From assembly GCF_000251105.1 (NCBI RefSeq), contig NC_017034.1, positions 2,294,001 to 2,358,000 of the forward strand: DNA of 64,000 bases, read 5' to 3'. Both the position numbers and the translations under genes were made by a program. Below, piece after piece: positions 26,448 to 33,484 of this stretch (its first letter is position 1; every line of letters begins with the position of its first letter). Under the pieces are notes generated by a model, which worked only from the letters and a program-made list of their open reading frames with translations, was not told the DNA's origin and ran no database searches. The DNA comes from Methanocella conradii HZ254. GTDB lineage: Archaea > Halobacteriota > Methanocellia > Methanocellales > Methanocellaceae.

Positions 26448-26563
26448 AATGCTCACCTCTAAAACTAAATAAGCCTCATCATACAAATACCTGACCATTA
26501 TACAGTTTAATAGCATACGCTATTATGGCCAAACCTGTCCTTTTTAAGGAGCCCATGAAAAAT

Positions 26564-26638
26564 TTACTTCTTCTTGGCCACTTCCTTCTTAGCCTTGCCC
26601 TTCTCCGCAGCCTTCTTAGACTTGGTGCCGCATGGCAT
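26564..26638 (-). CDS. Tiny Cys/Lys-rich peptide 2 (24 aa)
   Basis: Paralogue of the preceding peptide: ATG start, MPCGTKSKKAAEKGKAKK followed by EVAKKK. Eleven of 24 residues are Lys and one is Cys. GAGGTGAG lies 4 nt before the ATG. TATTTGTA follows directly after the hypB stop, so it may be expressed from its own weak promoter or as part of the hypB message. Duplication of the coding part, Shine-Dalgarno and upstream element, with coding-compatible differences, argues that both are real genes. Confidence 0.62.
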   Translation of the reverse strand: MPCGTKSKKAAEKGKAKKEVAKKK

Positions 26639-26680
26639 ATGGCTCACCTCATCAAGTATAGGGCATCGCAGTACAAATAC

Positions 26681-27331
26681 TTAGTTCTCGAGCAGGAGGT
26701 CGGCAAGCTCCTCTACGCCCACTCCCTTCTTCAGGTTGGTCTTTAGTATTTTTATATTCGAGTTGTGTCGCCTCATGTCGCGCTCCATTCTCTCGATGCT
26801 TGCCCCTACCGCCTCCGCCAGATCCACCTTGTTGATGATGCCTATCTCGCATTCACGGAATATCGCCGGATGCTTGTTGACCACGTCATCCCCTTCTGTG
26901 ACGCTCACGATGACGACTCTCTTATGGCTTCCCACGGGGAAATCTGTTGGACAGACCATGTTGCCCACGTTTTCGATGAAAAGAAAGTCGATGTCGTCCA
27001 GCGGCAGCCTGTGAAGCGCATTATGCACCATGTGGGCGTCAAGGTGGCACTCGGTGCCGGTGTTAAGGTTCTGCGTGGGTATGTTGAGCGCGTGGATGCG
27101 CTGGTAGTCGTCATCTCCATAGCAATCCCCTACGATGGCCCCTACCTTTACCCCCCTCTTCTGTAGCAGTGGAGTCAACTTTTCGATGAGCATGGTCTTG
27201 CCCGATCCCACCGCCCCCAAGATATCCACCGCCCTGACGCCGTGCTCGTCCAGGTGCTGGCGGTTCTCCTCCGCCTCCCTGCGGTTTGCCTCTGTGACGT
27301 TCGCCCCGACGTTTACTTCGACCTTGTGCAA
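26681..27331 (-). CDS. hypB: Hydrogenase nickel-incorporation GTPase
   Basis: G3E-family GTPase that, with HypA, inserts nickel into [NiFe]-hydrogenase large subunits; 216 aa. P-loop GAVGSGKTML (about 39-48), DCYGDDDYQRI, FIENVGNMVCP (the metal-linked region) and NKVDLAE are visible. The His-rich N-terminal nickel store of some bacterial HypB is absent. The start codon is TTG with GGTGAG 5 nt upstream. Its clients presumably include MvhA at 56881; no other hyp gene is adjacent. Confidence 0.93.
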   Translation of the reverse strand: MHKVEVNVGANVTEANRREAEENRQHLDEHGVRAVDILGAVGSGKTMLIEKLTPLLQKRGVKVGAIVGDCYGDDDYQRIHALNIPTQNLNTGTECHLDAHMVHNALHRLPLDDIDFLFIENVGNMVCPTDFPVGSHKRVVIVSVTEGDDVVNKHPAIFRECEIGIINKVDLAEAVGASIERMERDMRRHNSNIKILKTNLKKGVGVEELADLLLEN

Positions 27332-27436
27332 AATCTCACCTTATCCTAGCATACTTCATGGTGGTGTGATAAATATTTGTCGTCGCGTATTGTGTCGGGC
27401 ATGACTGAAGAGGGGGCTTCGCTTCACTCTCCCCCC

Positions 27437-27480
27437 TTTAGCCTCAAAATAAAAGAACCATCTGACCGACTATCATTTTT
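27437..27480 (+). repeat. Dispersed hairpin-plus-motif, copy 3
   Basis: Third copy of the motif at 2233 and 9081: TTTAGCCTCAAAATAAAAG, then AACCATCTGACCGACTATC and a T-run. A G-rich/C-rich pair (GAGGGGG, CCCCCC) upstream can form a hairpin in the equivalent place. It ends 97 bp before the XRE regulator start. Confidence 0.55.
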
Positions 27481-27513
27481 TGTGACAAGTCATTGTTTTT
27501 TATCACCAATTTT

Positions 27514-27555
27514 TTCGACAATCGTCGAAGCCGACTACTAAAAAATTTATATACG
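27514..27555 (+). promoter_or_regulatory. Promoter and inverted-repeat operator of the XRE-mevalonate operon
   Basis: A perfect 6-bp inverted repeat TTCGAC-AATC-GTCGAA (27514-27529) lies just upstream of a TATA box ATTTATATACG (27545-27555). The ATG at 27577 is about 27 bp after the TATA center, so the message is probably leaderless. The repeat is a good candidate operator for the first gene's own HTH protein. It also fits TTCG-N8-CGAA, like the MsvR-type boxes. Confidence 0.6.
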
Positions 27556-27576
27556 AGTATAGCATTCTAAGCGCTG

Positions 27577-28293
27577 ATGCAGAGCAACATCGTCGACCTG
27601 AGGGCAAGGCTCGCCGAGAAGATGGCGGGAGAGATCACGCTCTCGGCTAATCCGGGAGAGACGATAAAGAAGTGGCGCAAGAGCTTCGAGGTTTCTCAGA
27701 TAGATTTGGCAAACGCCATCGGGGTATCGCCTTCTGTCATAAGCGACTACGAGAGCGGCCGGAGAAAGTCCCCCGGGACGACGATAATAAGCAAGATCGT
27801 GGAGGCCATGCTCGACATCGACGAGAAGGCCGGCTCCCATAAGATAAGGGCCTACGAAAGCATGCTCTCGTATGCAAACTCGAACGTTATTCTGGATATG
27901 CACGAGTACCGCTCGCCCGTACACCTCACGAAGTTCGCCAGGCTGATAGGCGCCGAGCTGGTCTCTGGCAGCATGGAGCGGTCCATCAACGGCTACACCA
28001 TTATCGATAGCATAAACGCCATTTTACAGCTATCCTCGGAGGAGTTTTACAGGCTCTACGGGTGGAGCACGGAAAGGGCGCTCATTTTCTGCAACGTGAG
28101 CACCGGCCGCTCGCCAATGGTGGCGCTCAGGGTCTCGACCCTCAAGCCCGCTGCGGTGGTATTGCATGGCCTGGAGGCCTCCAGGATCGACCCCATCGCG
28201 AGGAAAATAGCGGAGGTGGAGACCTTCCCGCTCATGGCCTCCCGGATGGACATAGACACGATGATAAGCACACTAAAGGGATTGAAAGAATGA
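27577..28293 (+). CDS. XRE-type HTH transcriptional regulator of the mevalonate operon
   Basis: 238 aa. Residues about 25-80 form a lambda-Cro/XRE helix-turn-helix (IKKWRKSFEVSQIDLANAIG, SPSVISDYESGRRKSPG). The C-terminal 150 residues form an uncharacterised domain (VHLTKFARLIGAELVSGSME..., STGRSPMVALRVSTLKPAAVV) common in euryarchaeal regulators found next to HMG-CoA synthase. Its stop overlaps the HMG-CoA synthase start (ATGA), so the pair is coupled and the protein probably regulates isoprenoid precursor supply. Ligand unknown. Confidence 0.85.
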   Translation: MQSNIVDLRARLAEKMAGEITLSANPGETIKKWRKSFEVSQIDLANAIGVSPSVISDYESGRRKSPGTTIISKIVEAMLDIDEKAGSHKIRAYESMLSYANSNVILDMHEYRSPVHLTKFARLIGAELVSGSMERSINGYTIIDSINAILQLSSEEFYRLYGWSTERALIFCNVSTGRSPMVALRVSTLKPAAVVLHGLEASRIDPIARKIAEVETFPLMASRMDIDTMISTLKGLKE

Positions 28294-29333
28294 CGCTAGG
28301 GATCAGTTCATATGGAGCGTACGTTCCACGGTATCGCATAAAGGTGGAAGAGATCGCCAAGGTGTGGGGAGATGATGCCGAGGATTTAAAGAGTGGCCTG
28401 ATGGTATCCGAGAAGTCTGTGCCCGACATGGATGAGGATACCGTGACCATAGCCGTCGAGGCGGCGAGAAACGCCGTGGCAAGGGGCGCTGACCCCGCTA
28501 AGATTGGCGCCATCTACGTAGGCTCGGAGAGCCACCCGTACGCCGTGAAGCCTACTGCCACTATAGTGGCGGCAGCTATAGGCGCCAGCCCGAAGATGAC
28601 TGCTGCGGACTTCGAGTTCGCCTGCAAGGCGGGCACAGCGGCCATACAGGCCTGCATGGGAGTCGTCTCGGCCGGCCTTGCCGAGACGGCCATGGCCATT
28701 GGCGCCGACACGTCCCAGGGCGCCCCGGGCGACGCTCTGGAGTACACTGCAGCGGCCGGGGGCGCGGCTTTCGTTATCAGCAAGTCAAACCTTATAGCGG
28801 TGATAAACCACACCTGCTCGTTTACGACTGACACCCCCGACTTCTGGAGGAGAGAGGGGGCGGACTATCCCAGGCATGGCGGCAGGTTCACCGGCGAGCC
28901 GGGCTACTTTAAGCACGTGCTCTCCGCCTCGAGGATGCTGCTCGAAAAAGCGGGCACGAAGCCTTCCGATTATGACTATGCGGTGTTCCACCAGCCGAAC
29001 GGGAAGTTCCCCACCAGGGCGGCGCAGACGCTTGGCTTTACCAGGGAGCAGATTAAGCAAGGCCTGACCTGTCCCAAAATGGGCAACACTTACTCGGGTG
29101 CCAGCCTTATAGGCCTCTCAGCCGTGCTTGACGTGGCGAAGCCCGGGGACAGGATATTCGTCACCTCGTTCGGCTCGGGGGCTGGAAGCGACTCGTTCGA
29201 CATCACCGTTACTGAGCGTATTACAGAGGTGCAGGGCCTGGCTCCGAAGACCTGGGACTACATAAGGGATGCGAAGTACGTCGACTACGCCACCTATGCG
29301 AAGCATAAGGGCAAGATAAACGTGGACCATTAA
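28290..29333 (+). CDS. Hydroxymethylglutaryl-CoA synthase
   Basis: Condenses acetoacetyl-CoA with acetyl-CoA to HMG-CoA in the mevalonate pathway for archaeal lipids; 347 aa. Thiolase-fold enzyme with the active Cys in FEFACKAGTAA, catalytic His in VFHQPNGKFP, and C-terminal FGSGAGSDSF. The start is ATG 28290 inside the XRE stop codon; a longer open frame from 28062 is only the out-of-frame overlap with XRE. Thiolase and a DUF35 protein follow directly. Confidence 0.94.
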   Translation: MTLGISSYGAYVPRYRIKVEEIAKVWGDDAEDLKSGLMVSEKSVPDMDEDTVTIAVEAARNAVARGADPAKIGAIYVGSESHPYAVKPTATIVAAAIGASPKMTAADFEFACKAGTAAIQACMGVVSAGLAETAMAIGADTSQGAPGDALEYTAAAGGAAFVISKSNLIAVINHTCSFTTDTPDFWRREGADYPRHGGRFTGEPGYFKHVLSASRMLLEKAGTKPSDYDYAVFHQPNGKFPTRAAQTLGFTREQIKQGLTCPKMGNTYSGASLIGLSAVLDVAKPGDRIFVTSFGSGAGSDSFDITVTERITEVQGLAPKTWDYIRDAKYVDYATYAKHKGKINVDH

Positions 29334-29344
29334 GGGGTGAGCTT

Positions 29345-30523
29345 ATGAGAGATGTTGCTATCATTGGTGCCGGGTGCACCAGGTTCGGCGAGATGTGGGA
29401 ACGGTCGTTCAGGGATATCGTGGTGGAGGCCGGCGCGCAGGCCCTCGAGGACGCGAAGCTGAACGGCGAGGAGATAGAGGCGATGTACATCGGCAACATG
29501 AGCGGCGGCCAGTTCATCAACCAGGAGCACATAGGCTCTTTGATAGCCGATTTCGCCGGCCTCGCCTCGACTTTCCACATACCCGCCACACGAGTTGAGG
29601 CTGCGTGCGCCTCGGGCGGCCTGGCCCTGAGGAGCGCGATAATGGCGGTGGCGTCGGGGTATCACGACATAGTCGTCGCAGCAGGCGTGGAGAAGATGAC
29701 AGACGTGGAGACCGGCGTCACTGTGGACGCTCTTGCGTCCGCCGCTGACCGCGAGTGGGAGGGCTTCATGGGCGCGACCTTCCCTGCGCTGTACGCCATG
29801 GTCGCAAGGCTTCACATGCACAGGTATGGCACGACCAGGGAACAGCTTGCCCAGGTGGCAGTCAAGAACCACCACAATGCGGTAAATAACCCAAGGGCGC
29901 AGTTCAGGAACGAGATAACCATTGACACGGTCATTAACGCGTCTATGGTCGCCGATCCTTTCACGCTGTTCGACTGCTCGCCCATCACGGATGGCGCAGC
30001 AGCGGTGGTATTGGCCCCTGCAGAGGTGGCGAGGAAGTACACGGACTCGCCGATTTACGTTCTGGGGTCGGGCCATGCGACGGATACCATATCGCTGCAC
30101 AACAGGCGCGACATCTGTACTTTTGACGCCACGGTTGAGGCGGGTAAGAGGGCGTATAAGATGGCGCACATGACTCCTGAGGACATCGACCTGGTGGAGG
30201 TTCACGACTGCTTTACGATTGCCGAGATACTGGCAATAGAGGATTTAGGGTTCTTTAAGAAAGGCCAGGGCGGCCCCGCGACGCTTAACGGCGATACGGC
30301 GCTGGGCGGGAAGATACCCGTGAACACATCTGGTGGGCTGAAGGCTTGCGGGCACCCCGTGGGCGCTACGGGCATCAAGCAGGCCGTGGAGTGCGTCGAG
30401 CAGCTCAGAGGCGTTGCTGGCAAGAGGCAGGTCAAAGGCGCTAAGGTTGCCATGACCCACAACGTGGGCGGCACCGGCGGCACCGCCGTCTGCCACATAT
30501 TCTCGAACGAGAGGAGGAGATGA
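29345..30523 (+). CDS. Acetyl-CoA C-acetyltransferase (thiolase)
   Basis: Makes acetoacetyl-CoA from two acetyl-CoA; 392 aa. Nucleophilic Cys in VEAACASGGLA (about residue 86), His in NTSGGLKACGHPVGATG (about 340-356), and a C-terminal NVGGTGGTA loop in place of the bacterial CxG motif, typical of archaeal thiolases. GGGGTGA precedes the ATG. Lies between HMG-CoA synthase (11-bp gap) and the DUF35 protein (1-bp gap). In Methanothermococcus these three proteins form one complex that channels acetoacetyl-CoA. Confidence 0.93.
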   Translation: MRDVAIIGAGCTRFGEMWERSFRDIVVEAGAQALEDAKLNGEEIEAMYIGNMSGGQFINQEHIGSLIADFAGLASTFHIPATRVEAACASGGLALRSAIMAVASGYHDIVVAAGVEKMTDVETGVTVDALASAADREWEGFMGATFPALYAMVARLHMHRYGTTREQLAQVAVKNHHNAVNNPRAQFRNEITIDTVINASMVADPFTLFDCSPITDGAAAVVLAPAEVARKYTDSPIYVLGSGHATDTISLHNRRDICTFDATVEAGKRAYKMAHMTPEDIDLVEVHDCFTIAEILAIEDLGFFKKGQGGPATLNGDTALGGKIPVNTSGGLKACGHPVGATGIKQAVECVEQLRGVAGKRQVKGAKVAMTHNVGGTGGTAVCHIFSNERRR

Positions 30524-30524
30524 G

Positions 30525-30914
30525 ATGAGCGTTCCGAGGTTCTGGAGAGAGATACCGGCCAGGTATAACCTGATAGGCACGAGGTGCGAGACCTGTGGCA
30601 ACTATTACTTCCCGCCGAGGCGGTTTTGCCCGGAATGCAGACGGCAGGGGAGAATGGTTGACTACCAGTTTAAGGGCACTGGCGAGGTCGTGACCTACTC
30701 GATAGTGCATACGCCGGGCGACTCGTGGATTGGCGGCAAGCCGTACGTCCTCGCCATAGTGAGGCTGGATGAGGGGCCTTGCCTGACCACGCAGGTCATC
30801 TGTGACCCGTCTGAGATAAGGATTGGCATGCGGGTCAAGAAGGTCTTCCGTAAGATTAGCGAGGATGGGGATAAGGGCATGATCCACTACGGCACGAAGT
30901 TCGTGCCCGCCTGA
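30525..30914 (+). CDS. DUF35 OB-fold / zinc-ribbon scaffold of the thiolase-HMGS complex
   Basis: 129 aa. N-terminal rubredoxin-like zinc ribbon (CETCGNYYFPPRRFCPEC, about residues 24-41) and an OB-fold (GEVVTYSIVHTPGD, VLAIVRLDEGP). In the archaeal complex this protein bridges thiolase and HMG-CoA synthase and shares their CoA-binding channel. Last gene of the XRE-HMGS-thiolase operon, with GAGGAGGAGATGAG just before the ATG. Confidence 0.92.
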   Translation: MSVPRFWREIPARYNLIGTRCETCGNYYFPPRRFCPECRRQGRMVDYQFKGTGEVVTYSIVHTPGDSWIGGKPYVLAIVRLDEGPCLTTQVICDPSEIRIGMRVKKVFRKISEDGDKGMIHYGTKFVPA

Positions 30915-31277
30915 CTAGGATTTTTTCTTTATTTTTTCTGCCAGGATCTCTTTTTGTCCCTTGTATATTTGAACGATGCCCGTTGCTTCTATCTCATTTC
31001 CATGTTCCACCTGGCTTGCCGCCTGGAACGCATCGCTCGCCGCCGGCACGAATACCGTGAGGGGGCCGCAATCGGTTTTTATGGTGAGCATTATGTGTCC
31101 GCCCCTGTATGTCATTTCTTTTGCGAGGAGCAGCCCCGACGCCGTGACCCGGTCCCCCTCCCGTGATGACCAGGTATATGGCGTGGAGGCGGTTGAAAGC
31201 AGGTATAGAGCGCCCACGGCGAGCAGCGCGCACGCCAGTACTATCAAGGCCGCCAGCTCTTCGTATTTTAATCGCAT
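30915..31277 (-). CDS. Membrane-anchored OB-fold-like hypothetical protein
   Basis: 120 aa with one N-terminal membrane helix (AALIVLACALLAVGALYLL, about residues 7-25) and an outward-facing domain of beta type (GDRVTASGLLLAKEMTYRGG..., GNEIEATGIVQIYKGQKEIL) that resembles the OB fold of nucleic-acid-binding tRNA_anti-like proteins. Function unknown. ATG at 31277 chosen over TTG 31283. The stop abuts the DUF35 gene stop (convergent). Confidence 0.65.
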   Translation of the reverse strand: MRLKYEELAALIVLACALLAVGALYLLSTASTPYTWSSREGDRVTASGLLLAKEMTYRGGHIMLTIKTDCGPLTVFVPAASDAFQAASQVEHGNEIEATGIVQIYKGQKEILAEKIKKKS

Positions 31278-31396
31278 GCTCAACGATTGGCTTTATACTA
31301 GATAATTATTTTCATAAATATGAAAATAATATCCAGGGGCACAAAGCTATATCTTTATAAGCGTTATTATAATTAGTGATGCATTGAGGTCATCGT

Positions 31397-31840
31397 ATGG
31401 CTGACGTAGTTATAATTTATGACTCGAGGACCGGTAACACCGAGAAGGCTGCCCGCGAGGTCCTGGCGGGAGTGATGGAGAGCGGGGCAAGCGTGGACAT
31501 CAAGAAGGTCGACGAGGCCACCGTGGATGACGTGAGGAGGGCTAAAGGCATCATCCTGGGCTCCCCAAATATTAACGATAACTATTCGGCGAAGATGAGG
31601 AGCTTCGTGGAGACGAAGCTCGTTCAGGCCAAGCCTCACGAAAAGGTCGGTGCCGCCTTCGGCACCTATAAGTGGAACATGGATAACCTTAAGAGGCTTG
31701 AGAATGACCTGCGGTGGAAGGGCGTTCGCCTCGTGGCAGAGGGCATAAACGTCCACAGACATGGCGATGGCGAGGTGGCAAAAAAGCTTCGGGAGCTTGG
31801 CCGTAAGGTTGGGGAGGAGGCCAGGAAGCGTAGTGCTTAA
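31397..31840 (+). CDS. Flavodoxin-domain protein
   Basis: 147-aa flavodoxin-like protein. FMN phosphate loop YDSRTGNTEKAA (about residues 8-19) and second loop GSPNINDNYSAKM. Likely an FMN electron carrier of the cytoplasm. GAGGTCAT precedes the ATG. Its stop codon lies 6 bp inside the next gene (signal peptidase), an overlap that suggests co-expression, although no functional link is evident. Confidence 0.83.
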   Translation: MADVVIIYDSRTGNTEKAAREVLAGVMESGASVDIKKVDEATVDDVRRAKGIILGSPNINDNYSAKMRSFVETKLVQAKPHEKVGAAFGTYKWNMDNLKRLENDLRWKGVRLVAEGINVHRHGDGEVAKKLRELGRKVGEEARKRSA

Positions 31841-32393
31841 ACCTCGCGAGCTTATTAAGCTGTTCACGGCGAAGCATCCGGTTATCTATGATAACGTTAG
31901 GGATGTCGCATTTTCGCTCGCCATCGTGGCGGCGATAATGCTTATCCTGTATGCCTATGCGGGTACTTGGCCCCCGATGGTAAGCGTCATCGGAGTCAGC
32001 ATGCACCCGAACATGGAAGACGGCGACCTCGTCTTCATTCAGGGGCTGGCTCGAGGCGCAATACAGACGTATAGTAATTCGACCAGTACGGGGTACAGGT
32101 CATTTAATGATTATGGCGATGTCATAGTCTATAGGCCGTATGGCGACCCGTCAAGCGAGTGGGTCATCCATAGGGCTGTCCGGTGGGTCGAGCGGGGCCA
32201 GGTCATGTATACCGATAGCCTTGGAGACCATGTAGCGCCAGCATCAGGGTATATCACGCTGGGCGATAACAATGATGGGATATATGACCAGAAAACGCCC
32301 ATATGCTATGACCAGCCGGTCAGGGAAGAATGGATACTGGGCGTAGCCAGGCTCAAATTGCCCTATCTGGGGTACTTAAGGCACATAATTTAG
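31833..32393 (+). CDS. Archaeal-type signal peptidase I (S26B), paralogue 2
   Basis: 186 aa, closely similar to the protein at 12282 (the segments YAGTWPPMVSV, GDLVFIQGL, YGDVIVY, LKLPYLGYLR are near identical). One N-terminal membrane helix, Ser56 in VSMHPNM, His113 in WVIHRAV, Asp145 in TLGDNN. The frame is open from 31761, but the GTG at 31833 gives a start matching the paralogue and overlaps the flavodoxin stop by only 8 bp. Both copies keep all catalytic residues, so both are probably active. Confidence 0.85.
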   Translation: MLKPRELIKLFTAKHPVIYDNVRDVAFSLAIVAAIMLILYAYAGTWPPMVSVIGVSMHPNMEDGDLVFIQGLARGAIQTYSNSTSTGYRSFNDYGDVIVYRPYGDPSSEWVIHRAVRWVERGQVMYTDSLGDHVAPASGYITLGDNNDGIYDQKTPICYDQPVREEWILGVARLKLPYLGYLRHII

Positions 32394-32470
32394 AGAGGTT
32401 CAGTTCGGCGAACTGGAGAGAAATTTTATATACTTTGTATTTCGTAACTACCTTTTGCATGGTATAGCTT

Positions 32471-33252
32471 ATGAGAAATAACAGCTTACTCATCTTCTTA
32501 TTATCATCCAGAAAAAGAAGCGGAACGCTGTTTTTATTATTGAATAGACCGATGAGATTAAGCGAGCTAAAAAACCATTTTGATGTAAAATCCCCTGAGA
32601 TCATACCGCGCCTAAAGGAACTGGAAAGTAAAAATCTAATATATAAAAAAGATGACAAATATCATTTAACGTCGTTTGGGATGGTAATCGCTAAAAAGGT
32701 AAAACCTTTTATAGATACCTTTAACGTGATAGACTCGAACGAAATTTTTTTTTTGAACATGACCTCGATTCGCTCCCTAGCGAATTATTGGAAAGAATAG
32801 ATGAATTAGGAAAATGTAATACTATCAAAAATGACATGGTTGATGTCCTAAAAACCCATAGAGTATTATTTGATAACATTTCAAGTTCAAAGTCGATTAG
32901 AGGTATATCGCCAATATTCGATTCATCTTACCCTCAATTTTTCACGTCAATGGCGCAGATAAAAACGCCTGTCTCGCTTATAATAACAGAGCCAATCCTT
33001 GAAATAATTAAAAAGGATTATTCGAAGGAGCTGCGAGCGTTTTTAAGCCTCGAAAATGCCAGGCTATATACCATAAAAGAGGCTAGAATCGCTTTTATCG
33101 TTACTGATGCTTTTACGACTTTTTCACTTTATAAAAGAAATGGAGAATTCGATTTTACGACCAGCCTGATTAGCTTCGAGCCATCGGCCATAAAATGGGG
33201 AGAAGACTTATTCGAATACTATCAGAAAATGGCAGTAGAAGTTAAACAATAA
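32471..33252 (+). pseudogene. FilR1/DUF1724-type HTH regulator, frameshifted at a T10 tract
   Basis: Winged-helix regulator of the methanogen FilR1-like family. The N-terminal half (32471-32760) reads RKRSGTLFLLLNRPMRLSEL, then SPEIIPRLKELESKNLIYK; after a frame change it continues EHDLDSLPSELLERIDELGK (from 32755) to the C-terminal ligand domain ending at 33252. The change falls in ten T residues (32745-32754); 11 or 8 would restore a continuous frame. It could be a pseudogene, a slippage-prone (phase-variable) gene, or a sequencing error. AT-rich codon use unlike the flanking genes; TATA-like TTTTATATAC near 32426. Confidence 0.75.
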
Positions 33253-33309
33253 AAAAGGAAAGTTGAGGCTCAATTTTTAAGCTAACTCAACGAATTATAC
33301 CAAGGGACT

Positions 33310-33332
33310 AAATTATACTACCAGTATAATTT
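33310..33332. promoter_or_regulatory. Perfect 10-bp inverted repeat
   Basis: AAATTATACT-ACC-AGTATAATTT. It is about 55 bp after the broken regulator and 150 bp before the secreted-protein gene, in AT-rich DNA without a T-run beyond it, so an operator is likelier than a terminator. Confidence 0.45.
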
Positions 33333-33387
33333 ATATTGCTATACTAATAAATACTAAAAGAATAATTGCTTCTTTTGCAAGCGTTTT

Positions 33388-33458
33388 GGATACGGCCTGA
33401 GCGCAGCCTCCTCGATAAGAGCATTTTGTTGCTCAAGGACAAAAGGTATGCCGTATCC
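33388..33458 (+). other. Possible structured leader RNA
   Basis: GGATACGGC (33388-33396) and GCCGTATCC (33450-33458) form a perfect 9-bp stem closing a 71-nt domain. Inside, CCTGAGC can pair with GCTCAAGG, or GAGC-ATTTTGTT-GCTC can form an alternative hairpin. It ends 27 bp before the start of the secreted-protein gene and stands out as GC-rich within AT-rich DNA. It does not match a riboswitch consensus that I know. Confidence 0.4.
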
Positions 33459-33484
33459 TTCGAAAGAAAGAATCAAGGTGGTAA

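Noticed and set aside
26471..26508. Fourth copy of the CCGACYAT motif
   Set aside because: Only scattered matches, explained by the duplicated upstream region of the Lys-rich peptide genes.
28062..28289. Longer start for HMG-CoA synthase
   Set aside because: The extra 76 residues are the shifted frame of the XRE regulator; the family N-terminus begins at the ATGA overlap (28290).
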